A program made the translations under genes and the position numbers. The notes under the pieces were generated by a model, which saw nothing but the letters and a program-made list of their open reading frames with translations, had not been told where the DNA came from and did not search any database. DNA of 64,000 bases from Manihot esculenta (taxonomy: Eukaryota; Streptophyta; Magnoliopsida; Malpighiales; Euphorbiaceae), in the NCBI RefSeq assembly GCF_001659605.2, contig NC_035174.2, positions 23,510,027 to 23,574,026 of the forward strand, written 5' to 3'. How positions within the stretch are numbered: the first letter of the stretch is position 1; each line of letters starts with the position of its first letter. Positions 46,501 to 58,500 of this stretch are shown here, one piece after another.

Positions 46501-49500
46501 ACCCCAAAAGCTAGCTCAAGGGGGAGGATTGCCTATGGCTCATATAAGGGGCACATTACCCCTTTCCACAACCAATATGAGATTCAACACACCCTCTTAC
46601 GCCTAGAATTTTACTAGTGCGTGACACATTTATGGGAGGCCCAACATCGGATGGAGAGGCTCTGATACCATGAAGATTTTTGGGAAAATTTAGAGAATTC
46701 TTGTATTTGACTCTTAATCTTTACAATTGGTTTATATGACTATTTATACACAAAGAATTATATCTAAACAGGAGACAAATAATCAAATAATAATTACAGA
46801 GATAATTAAGGATTCTAATCAAATCAAATCATATCCCTAGAATCAGTTAGGATTAGCAAATAAGTCAACACTATTATTTTATTGTATGAACCTCCTATAT
46901 TATGAGATGTGAATTTGTTTTCTATTATCAATATATTGTTAAATGGATGTATGTTTTTGTTAATTGTTATAAATGTATTAGATATAAATTTTTTTGAAAA
47001 AGTAGAAAATTATAATTTCTTTATTTTAGTCTTGAGGTTAGTTTAAAAAAATAGAAGCAAATGAATTTTGCATTTTAAGTTGTGTCATACCAAATTTGGG
47101 TTTGAGCTCTGCCTTTAAAGTTGTGTGAAGGGAACAATTTTGGGTCTTTTAAAGAAGTGAATAGGCTGAAAGGATATAGTGAGGACGAGTTTAGGGATTC
47201 CATAGTTCCTGAAAGTAGCAAGGATAAAGATAGAACCCATATTGCCCTCCTTCTTCAATAGATTAGAATCATATGTAGCTTCATTATCCACTATTTGTGC
47301 CCTAGAACAGGAAGCCATGCTTACTTTAACAAGTTTGATTGGTGCATTGTATGGCATTTGTTGACTAAGAAAAAGCTAAACCTAGCCTAAGATCAAATGC
47401 ATCATAAAAAATACAACTGTAAGGAGCCTACTGTGTGGTATGTTTTTAACTTTGATATTTAAAAAGCTTAGAGTGGAGCCTACATAATGAGAAACGGGTG
47501 CTCAGGTGTTGGCAATCAAGGAGATTTATGCTTGAAAAAGATGATGTGGGAAAGTGTTAAGAAAGAAAAGCTTGACAAGTCTGAGAAGGAAAAGAAAAGA
47601 AGTCTGACAGTGAGAATTCAAATTTTAGTTCAGGTTCTGATTCTAATGATAAGGATGAAGGAAAGAGTCCAAATATGAAAGTTGATAAAAAAACTTTTAA
47701 AATGATGGAGATGATTCAGGCAACATCAAAGATGCTCATAGAATCCTCGGAGCTAGCTATTAAGTTGTAAACAAAGATTGTTCAAAGTGACACAACAACT
47801 AAGAACAAAATAGCTACACGTACAGATTGTTGAAGGAAAGGTTGATAGGATTATAAGCAAGCTATTTCGGAAAGAAACTTATGGTGCTGGTGCTTATGTT
47901 TTCAATATACAGGTCCAGCTTTTGGAGTTGATCAAAATGTTGGGACTTTCTATCAAGAACAGAGAGGGGCTGAACCAGAAAAGAATAAGGTGTTGAAAAG
48001 AATTTCAGCAACCAGAACCCTCCAAACCATACCCCAACACCTGAAAATTCCAAAACCTTAAGCGTCTGACATTGAATTTGATCCTTCACCACCAAAAAAG
48101 ATTGAATGCAAATTTGCAAGTTCTGAACCCAAAGAACCTGAAATTGCTGCCCCAATTGTATCTAACAATCCTGAACCAGAGATAGTTGAACCTCCTGTTA
48201 CCGTACCTTCCCCTTGCTCTAAGCCAAAAGGTATTACCAAGGCAGCTACAAGGAAATCAGTTCTGCCTATCCCACCTAAAATCTAACACTCTGTTGTAGG
48301 GAAATTAAGTGGGTGTGCTCGACTCTGAGAGGCAACAACTGTCTCCTATTTTGACAGGGATTTCTTGCTGTCTCCTACTTTGACTACAATTTCTTCTTTT
48401 TTAAGACTTGTTTAAATTTCCTATTGTTTCTAGATTAGTTTCTAGGAGTCTTCTATTTTATTTAGGAAGTTATCTTGTATATCCTACACTAGTTAGGATT
48501 AGTTTATCCTTATTTTGGTAAGAGTTTTCTTCCTAAATTACAGAGTTAAATTTCTATCATAATTAGAAAAATTAAAACTCTATGAATACCCTATTATGTT
48601 ATATTACAACAGTTCATATTTCACTTCAATAAACAGTACAATAGAGAGTTTCTCTCATACTTATTATTTCTCACAAGTGTGTGTGAGTATTAATTAGCTG
48701 CGTTGCGATTAGGTGGTATCAGAGCTAGGATGGCAACTGGTGGCGATGACAATGTTTCCCAAGACGATGATCAGGGAGCTAAAGTCGTTCAACAAAGGGA
48801 TGACACATTGCAGCGATTGGAGCAACGTCTTGGTAAAGGATGGACCTCAGATTCGAGCGTATAAAACGACATATCAAAGAAATTGTGGATCATTTTGATG
48901 CTTGGGGAATTGAAGGAAACAGGAATCATGTGGACAATAGATGGCTAAGGAGAATTCCTGCACGGAGGCACTAGCTTATGAGGAGGATTCGGAAAAAGAG
49001 GACTTTGAATCATATGATTTTCCTATGTACCAACGCCAAGGAGAATATGGAAGAGGAGGTGTTCATGGATATGATAAAAAGGGATAATAGAGGTTTTTGC
49101 CTCAAAGTTGATATTCCCAACTTCAATTGGAGTTTTAACACTAAGAAATTTCTAGATTGAATTGTTGATATAGAAGGTTCTTTGACTATTGCATTGAGAA
49201 GGAAGGGGTGGAATATGCCTTGCTACCTCAAAAGAGAAAGATGCAAAAGAAGAGGCAAAAGAAGTAAGTTCGTACTTTATTGACAATCACCAAAGAATTT
49301 GAGGTGGAGGAAAGAGAAAGCAAGTGTTATGGTCCCAGGTAGTGCATTGTGTCACAGGATGATAGATAGGGAATGAGCTCGTTAGAGGGAGCTCTTAACA
49401 CCTCAAACTCGTTAATGAGACAGTCTTATATCTCAAATATGTTTGTAATTTTTCTGCTTGTTTTATTCAATAAAAATAAACCCCTTATATAGTGGAGATT

Positions 49501-52500
49501 GATACAACCATAGTACTTCTAATTAGAGTAGAAGTGATATAAGCAATTATCAGAAAAAGAACTCCTAAGATAATGTAATTGAGATCTAAAAACAAACTAA
49601 TAAGATAATATAAGATAATAGATATAAGAAGAAATTAGTAAATAAAATGTAATCTGTTTGTTATGGATGAGTCTATCCATTATCCATAATATTACTCCTC
49701 TCCTGAAAAAAGAGCTTGTCTTCAAGCTTAAAGGTAGAATAGGCAGCTCGAAAATAATTGATAGACTCCTATATAACTTCAGGTTCAAGACAACCTTGCC
49801 AACTAACTAATACTTTTCAAACTCGGGTGTCTGAATCGAAAGCAACAGCTCTATGCCCCTTTTCGTCACACGAAGAAAAGTCAACTTTGGCATTTTGGGG
49901 CACACAGGTATCTCTATCCTCTTATTCACTTGTTGACCAAAGTTTTGTTGGCTACTACTCAATATATCTTGGTTTTGGCTCATCTCCCGAATGAAGGTGC
50001 GAACTAGTTAAAAAATTTGCTGAGCTAAGTCATTCAAACATAATCGTTGTATGATGGATTCAATTTCTCTCCTAGGTTTGTTAAACCATCCATGACGACC
50101 GGCTCTGATATCAAGTTTATGGTCCTAGGTAGTGGATTGTGTCACTAGATGATAGATGGAGAAGGAGCTCATTAGAGGGAGCTCTTAACACCTCAGACTC
50201 ATTAATGAGAGAGTCTTAGATGTCAAATGTGTTTGTAATTATTCTGCTTGTTTTATTCAATAAAAATAAACCCCATATATAGTGGAGGTTCATACAATCA
50301 TAGTACTTCTAATTAGAGTAGAAGTTCAATACAAGCAATTGATCAGATAAGGAACTCCTAAGATAAGATAATAGAAATCTAATAACAAACTAATAAGATA
50401 AGATAATAGAGATAAGAAACTAGTAGATAAAATATAATATGTTTATTATAGATTTAGTCTATCTATTATTCATAATAAGAAGTTCATGTATTGGTGGTGA
50501 AATAAGTACTATTGGAGGAGTCAAAGCCACAAGTAGAAGAGTCTTCGAAGCTTGTTTGACTATTATTGAAAGAATTTGAAGAGTTGATGTCAGAAGACAT
50601 ATCGGATGGACTACCTCTCATGTGAGATATTCGACATCAAATTGACTTTATTCCAGGAGCAAGTTTGCCAAATTTGCCACATTGTCACATGAATCCAAAG
50701 GAGTGAAATACTCAAACAGAAAGTGGAGGAGCTCTTATAGAAGGGACATCTACAACAAAGAATTCTACTTTGTAGTTCGTGCTCTTAAAACTTGGGAGCA
50801 TTATTTGATAGGGAAAGAGTTCGTTTTGTATTTCGACTATGTGACCTTAAAATACCTCAATAACACTTAGAGAAGCAAGAAGCAAAGTGTTATTGCTCGA
50901 TCAAATGCTGAAGCGGAATATAAACTAATGGCACAAAGTGTTTGTGGACTCCTGTGGTTGCAGAGATTCTTGGAGGAATTGAAACTGTTGGAGAGGGACA
51001 AACTGTTCTTATATTGTGAAAACAAAACTGCCATCAGTATTGCTCACAATCCTGTTCAATATGACCGAACCAAACACATAGAGATTGATCGGCACTTCAT
51101 TAAAGAGAAGTTAATAAATAGTGTCTTGAGATTAGATCATGTTAATTTTGATGAACAACTAGCTATGTGTTTAGCCAGGGCTCAGCAACATGACCTATCA
51201 CACTTGTTTGCAAGTTGGGCATGTGTGATATCTATGCACTAACTTGAGGGGGAGTGTTGACCAACATAGAAGATTCATAATTAGGAGGATTCAGATATTT
51301 GAGATCCTAATTAGGCTTATAGGGATTTTATTTATTGTAAATATTCTTAATTTAGGTTGATTCTTTGTGTATAAATACTCAAATCTTGTAATGATCAATT
51401 CAATTGGAATAGAATTAAAAATTCCTCCCAAAATTCTTCAATAAATATGATATTGGTGGTGAGGTTCGTATTCATTTATGTGTTTTTTATGCTTATTGCT
51501 ATTCTGAGCAAAAAATGATATAAATTTCATAAAAGGTTGGATACAAATTACATGTAGTTGCTCTTATAATCAAGCAAACTTAAATTGTAAGTAGACAAAC
51601 TCTATCCTTATAATTATGCTAATTGATTTGAAAATCTATTAGTTGACTTCTTATCTTATAACAACTTCTTGTTCTATAATACTCGCCTTAATCTTGAGCA
51701 TGGATGTTCATCATGTCCAATTGTTAGTGTAGTTAACTTAAGCTCCACCCGAAGTTTTTATGAAAATATTTTCTAATTGTTCTCTAGTGTTGGTATATCT
51801 TGTTGGGATGGTCTTCAGTTGTATCTTTTCATGAAGAAAAATATTGATATGTTTGGTTCGAGCAACTTGATTACTACAATACAATTTAGCATGTAGTAGG
51901 GTCCTAGACATGGTTTTAAAAAACGAACGTAACGGTCGTTATGTAACGGGTTTTGTGGGGGCTGTTACCCGTTACCCTGTTGTACAATGGCCCCTCCTGA
52001 GTTGCATGCGTAACGGCTGTTATGGCCGTTAAGTAACTATGGCGGCCGTTACCGACTGCAAAGTAATGGTAACGACCGTTACTAATAATTGATATTTTTT
52101 TATATCTTTCATCTTCTGCTCCTATTCTCATTTGTATCAGTTTCCACACTTTTCAACAGCTTCAAAAGCAATATTTTTTAAGTTTTTCCTTCCCTTTTTC
52201 TTTCAAATTTCAATCTTTTTTACATATTTCTTATATAAGCTTAGATCCATCATAAATAAATTAATGCATTTTCAAGCTTATTTCCTCTAAAAAGTTATTA
52301 AATTTTTTGTATTTTAGTTTTTAGTAGCTGTTTTTTTCCCTAAATTTTTATACATTAAAGTGTTAGTTTTGAGTTGAAACTATATTTTGAGCTATTAGTT
52401 TACTCGATCTATAAAGATTGTGTTGATTTTTGTTATTTTAAACTATATGATGTTTAAATTTAGCTAAACGATCTATATTTGATGTATTTATGTTTATTAT

Positions 52501-55500
52501 GCATTTATATACATTATTCTAAATTAAATCTAATTAATATCATTTGATTTTATGAAGTTTACAAATTTTTAAAAAAAATTTGCATATCGCTAGGCCGTTA
52601 CCATTACAGTACAACCGTTACAGGCCTGTTTTCGTTACTTGCGACAGCGATCGCGGACGTGGCCGCGACTGCGATTTAAAACTATGGTCCTAGACCAACT
52701 TAATTGGATAATTAATGTTTAATTTCATTGTATAGCTGATGTTCACATTACCTTATATAGAGATTGTAACATAGCTCTATATTTTGATTCAACAATAGAT
52801 TGAGGAGAAATATGTTGTTTCCTCCAATAAATGTATAATATCTTTTAGTAGATTTTCTGTCAATTTTGGAACGAACTCAATTGGCATTTGAAAAACAGTC
52901 AATAATAGATCATTTTCTTGGAGCTCCCTCCAAATAGCAATAAAGTTGCCTTGTGATTAATTGTAGGAAAGGATATAAACCGATTCATTATACTAATAGA
53001 ATATGCAATATTAGGACGCGTAAATGTAAATATTTCAACTTACCAACTAAATCTCTTAGACAGCTCCGGTTTTCAAACTAATGTTATTAGAAGCATCAGT
53101 TCTTAATTCAACTTGATTCTGTTCACTATCCTAGCTATTTGAAAATATGAGGTGATTTGCGAATGTGCTTGTGTCGTGATCACATCAGAAGAATCCATTG
53201 AGAGTTAGGTGTAAACTGACCAACTCGGTTGATTCTTTTCCTAAATGGTTGTTAGACCTGATAATTTCAAGATTTCACTTTATTTTTACTATTAAAAGTT
53301 CACTTAATTATTTTTCTTTCACCGACCATTCTTTTCCTTCTCCCTCCATTTGGTTAGTTCACAACTTCACATACAATGAGACTAGAGAGCATTGTGTACG
53401 ATGATGCTGATGGTTATAAATTTTTTGTCTCATCTATGAGAGTAAATCAGCTTATCATTGTTTTTCTTCTATATAAAAGATTTTTTTTTTTGTAGGCGCT
53501 GCTACATTCGATTCATTAGGAAGGTCAATGAGAAAAAGGGCGTTGAGGGACAAGAAGAAACAAGAAAAGCTTTTGATTTTATGCTTGGTTATGTTGGTGT
53601 GTTTTCTCATTTTTACTTATGATTTGATATGTTATTTTCATTATTTATATCATAAAGTTATATTTGGTTCACCCTTGGAGTAGAGGTCATCTAGACATCC
53701 TATTCTAAGAATTCCATTCCTTTTTATTTTTGAGATAAAATATATTTTAATGGTAGTGTCATAAGCTATATATAAATTTACATTTCTTTGTCTTCTCAAT
53801 TCAAGTAGTTCAAACATAGAAATGCGATGATCATTTTGATTCATTGTAAGCCAAATGACAAAATCTTATCTTGTTTTGGATTTGTATACCCTTTGTATGT
53901 CCATAATGAACCAAATGTGCTAATGACTAATAAAAATGCTTTATCTACTATGAGTCATGTGTAGAAGTTTCCATGAATAAACATTGAGTCAGTGGCATAG
54001 AAAGGTGCCTAGGCTAGGCGCCCAAGAGGAGAAGGAGGAGGAGGAAGAAGATAGTATTGTTGGAAGAGAAAGTAATTTTAATAATATTTTAAAAGTCACT
54101 TTTTTCATTGGAAGAAGAAGAGACATGAGAATCTTTTGACTTTTCTTCACCTTTTTGGCTTTTTCTTTGATATTAGTAGTATATAATAATTTATGTTGGT
54201 ATTAGTAACATGTAAGTAGAATATTAATATTGGTACTTGTTGAATCCCACATCAGTTGTGGAAAGAGTAATGAGCCCCTTATATGGGTCATAGGCAGTCC
54301 TCCCCCTTGAGCTAGCTTTTGGGGTGAGTTAGGCCTGATCCAAATGTAACGGTACTAGTAATACATAATAAATAATATTTATTTATAGAAGATTAAATAT
54401 TAATTTCTTTAGTTATATTTATATGTTTTATTATGATATTATTTTTATTATAAATATTATATTATTATTATTTTATATTCTATATTAGAATTATATTTTA
54501 TATTTATATTCTATATCAACTAATATTATTATTTATCATATAGATTATTATATTATATAGTATATATAACTTAGAAATTTATATATTATTTTATTATTAG
54601 TTAATATTATTATTTAATTAAGGGAGAATTATTATTTAGTTCCTAAATTTTTAAGAAATTCATTAGTTGATCCCTATAATTCTTAAGCCCAATTAAAATG
54701 CCATTCATTATTCATAAATATAACAATCTAGTCCTTCTGTTAAATTATCTTAACAGGTTCCGTTAGTTGAGGTAGAAAAGTAAAAATGCCCTTATCGCTC
54801 TTTTAAATAACACATTCACCTTGCAATCCCTAACCCTAACAAAGCAATATTCTCTAATTAGAATTTGTTGAGTGAATTGCTTAGTTCTTTTCCAGTCCAT
54901 TGACACATCTGTCTTCTTTCTTCTTTTATTAGAAAATTTTCTCCCCATTTTAGCAACAATGGATTCTTCAAATTTGCTAGCACGAGGCAGCCTTTGCATT
55001 GGGTCAAATGCAAGATTTTGAAGCTATACCTACTTTAGCATCAATTTTAAATGGTCTTTCTTTGCATCCTATTGTTGGTTATGAAGTTAGGTTTTTTATT
55101 AAATTATAGTCTCTATTTTCTCTTTTATAAATAAGTGTTTAATACCCAAATGCAAATTGTATTGTTTCATTACAGGCTGTAAAAGTTCTTGGTGCCATTG
55201 ATTTAGAGAGTAATATTTCTCTTTTAAAGAATAGTTTATTTGTAGATCCAGGTCAAAGGGTTAGAGAAAATTTGTAATTGTCTCTCAAGCGAATTGAGGA
55301 AATGAATGTTGCAAGCACTTGTAATGAATAATTTAGAATTGAAAAATCACCCTTTACATCAGTTGACCCAGCCACTCCAGCTTCTTCTTGTTCTTCTGTT
55401 TGATATGCTGAGATATGTTAACTCTTGGTGCCATTTGTATTAGTTTGTCAGAAGCTCTTGGCGTGCCATTTGTATTAATTTGTCAAATTGTTTATTGATG

Positions 55501-58500
55501 TTAGTAATTAAAAAGGAAGCTCTTTTGGATGAAGAAAAGGTCATGTATGAGCACTATGCTGCTCTTTGCCCTTCGAAATAATGGTGGAGAAGAAGCCATT
55601 TCTGCTATAATCGAATCCTTGAGAACAAAAAGTGATTCGTTTAAGCATGATATGTTACTTGAATCTAAGTGGGTGAAAAGGCTGGAAAAGATTAATGGAA
55701 ATATTTAGGGGTATTTTGAGGATAAAATTTGTCTCGCTCATTTGACTATTAGTAAATTTCTTTGACTAATAGAAAAGTTAACAGAAGTACTAAATTATTG
55801 TATTTATAAATAATGAGGGATATTTTAATTGGGTTTAAGAATTATAGGGACTAACTAATGAAAGTCCTAAAGATCAAGGGACTAAATAGTAATTCTCCCT
55901 TAAATTAATTATTAATTTTATTATTATTATTTAATTATTTATAGTTAATTATATATTACTCATAATTATAATAATTAAATTATAATCACTATAATTTTTC
56001 TTTATATATATATATTAAGAAATTAATATTAATCTTCTATACATTGTATATAAACATAGAGTATCATCAACTATATTTTATATATTTTAATGTAACTAAA
56101 TAAATTAATATTTAGTTAAAGTTAAAATATATAAATTATAGTTGGTGATACGTTATATGTATAAATACATGTATATTTATAAAATATATAATAAAAATTG
56201 GCTCCGTCCTGGCTTCTCGCCTCTTGCCTAAGGTGATAGGAGACTCCGGCGCTCTAGTGTCGCTTCTCGCCTTAATTCTGCATTGGGTTAATAAATATCT
56301 TTATTTTTCATGAAGCATAACCCCCATGTCATATCTTCACTATGTAAAACAACCTGTAATAAAGTTGAGAACTAATTGATTTCAACCTTCCTAAATCTAT
56401 TTCTGTTCTTTCATTAATCACTATGTATCAACTAATGTAATGTAAAAGGAATAGTGTTGGAAACTTTATTCTCTCTTCATCTCTCTCAACAAATAGGAAG
56501 TCTATGACTGGAAAATCTTTCTTGCTTTGACCATAACGAATAAGGGCAACCATTTTATTGGCCTGTAATCAACATATTTAAGATGTTACTTCACTTAACA
56601 TCTCTAATAGGGATGCCAAATAGACTACTAGAGAGTTGTACCCTTGAGACTGTCTAATTAAGAGTACATGGTTGAGTACATATTATTTATGTATATACAT
56701 GTATAAAAGTTTTAGTGAAATTTTGTAAAACGAATTGCAATTGAGTTGATTCCTTCAACAATTACAAAATTAAATCTATTAGCTATCAAGAAGCATTTTA
56801 GAAAAGATTGTAGTCAAGTCAGCAATATCACTCATAAAAAGGAGATGCTTAGAAGGCTTTAGTATTCTACTTTGCTATTAAAGCATACAATTCCTTCTTC
56901 AGGATGTGGTAACTGTTTTTGGAGAGCGTATGTATTGTGGCACTTTGGGCTATGGCACTATAACATACTAGCTGGGGATGCAGTTAATATTGGAGCAAAA
57001 AAATAATAATAATACAGAATTATTATATTAGTTAGTTTTTGTGGATGTTTTTAATCTTCAAAGCCCTTGCTCTCTCTCTCTCTCTCTGTGTGTGTGTCTG
57101 AGTACCAAACTTTTTGTTTCTTTGTCTCTCTGGATAGAGCCTGTGCTTGGTTAAACTACTTGAGCTCCATGCTTAACAAAAAAGGTAAACAAGTGCAGTG
57201 GCTAATTACCTGAAGGTAATAGATGGTATCTGTTTGTAATTTTAGGCTCTGTTTGGGTCATGGAAATTAACTCTTCTGTGGATATCATTAATGAGAGTAA
57301 AAATTCATGTTGTTTGGTTGCAAAGGTAAAAGTCAACTGGATTTTTTTTTTTTTATATGGCATGCATATTGGAAAATTTAATTTCTTCTCAACAAATAAT
57401 ATTATTGGACATATAAGAACTTCATGTTCTGTATTTGAAGTTTACTATGGAGAAAATTATGTTTTTTTCCAGTAACAGCTAGAGATGTTTATCTATGGTA
57501 GTATACTGATGGACTTGTGCCAATATGGTTCCTAATCTTTCTCCCCATAAAATGATATTCAGTTTTGAAAACTGGAAGTTATTTTCATTAAGAATAACTT
57601 AGTTTCCTTTTGACTGGGAAAACATTTCCTTTTTGTCAGTTTTCATTACTGCCCCCAATACTAGAAAATGTGAAAATATTTTTCACTAAATAAATGGAGT
57701 TTTTGAGATAAAGTGGGGTAAACTTGGCCTGGAACTTATGTATTAAGAAGCTTAAAGTGGAGTGTGATGATAAAGCAGTTGTGGACTTACAAATGAGTTC
57801 GAGATCCTCTAGTGCATCTCCAATTCATCTTTGATGCTATTAAAGAGCTTGCTGCTAGTAAAAATCCTTTTAACATATCTACAGAGAAGCTAACTATTGT
57901 GCTGACTGGTTAGCCAACAATGACACTAGCTTGGATAAAGCTGTTTATTGGGTCAGAGCTTCCTCCTCTTCAACCTGGCTGTTGCATGATCAATTAGGAG
58001 TTGAGACCTCTTGCTGCTAGATCTCTCTTTGGTGTAGCTTTTGTTTCCCTTTCTTCCTTTACCCAAAAAAAAAAAAAGGAAAAACTAAATGGGATTTTTT
58101 GAGATAAACTGCAGGTTTCTCAAGCTAAATAGCTCAATTAGGATGTTGAATATGGAACATGTAGATGTCGATAAAAAGATGCAATAGTTGATAAAAAGAT
58201 GTAATCTGATATATTTGACAAGAATGTTAAATAAGAGGTGATCTAATGGGTTCTTATTTCTGATGCATGTGCTAGCAGGTGCTGACATAGCATCTGGACC
58301 TGTATGGATTGAGTACATCACCTTTCTAAAGTCACTGCCGGTCCGTGAATTTCTAATCCATGATTTCCACTTAACATTTTGGCCCCCCCTCCCTCATTTT
58401 TTTTACATAATTTGCTTATTGTTGTTGTTTTATTTTTTTGTTGGTTGTTCTTAGTGTGAGATCATGTTGCAGGCTCTAAATGCACAGGAAGAGTCACAGC

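Larger units (their letters stand above)
42661..46870 (-). mobile_element. Copia element with 200-bp LTRs, gag missing
   Basis: The perfect target duplication CTATT is at 42656-42660 and 46871-46875. The LTRs are 42661-42865 (3') and 46671-46870 (5'); they differ by roughly nine substitutions and a 5-nt indel by eye, so insertion is fairly recent but not new. The 3' LTR is preceded on the minus strand by the purine tract CAACTTGAGGGGGAG, and the 5' LTR abuts the primer site TGGTATCAGAGCC (46658-46670). Protease, integrase, RT and RNase H remnants follow in Copia order. Only about 550 bp lies between the primer site and protease, so gag is lost, and stops break pol. It cannot move without help. 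Confidence 0.93.
41975..53495 (+). other. CSTF77 intron 4, 11.5 kb, transposon-filled
   Basis: Donor TTTG|GTATGTC at 41974/41975 and acceptor TTTTTTTTTGTAG|GCGCTGC at 53495/53496. The split TGG codon (Trp) is rebuilt across it. It contains, in order: Copia 42661-46870, an unrecognised coding-like block 47040-48290, gypsy remnants 48292-50880 with a short LTR element 49326-50478, Copia fragments 50880-51440 and 51640-53050, and a Mutator-like MITE 51910-52685. Confidence 0.9.
53982..56285. mobile_element. Old hAT-like non-autonomous element with nested insertions
   Basis: Both ends match those of the cleaner element 59951-60976. Left: CATTGAGTCAGTGGCATAGA, then AAGGTGCCTAGG. Right: GCCTAAGGTGATAGGAGACT ... 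CTTAATTCTGCATTG. A clear 8-bp duplication is not found; TGAATAAA (before) and TTAATAAA (two bases after the end) are the nearest pair. Two later insertions (54238-54351, 54620-55901) account for most of its length. Confidence 0.55.
53597..58278 (+). other. CSTF77 intron 5, 4.7 kb, transposon-rich
   Basis: Donor GTTG|GTGTGT and acceptor TGCTAGCAG|GTGCTG; the Gly codon is split 1+2. It contains a hAT-like element 53982-56285 with two nested elements, a CT/TG microsatellite at 57069-57101, and a 5'-truncated LINE tail 57713-58082. Other parts show nothing recognisable. Confidence 0.88.
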
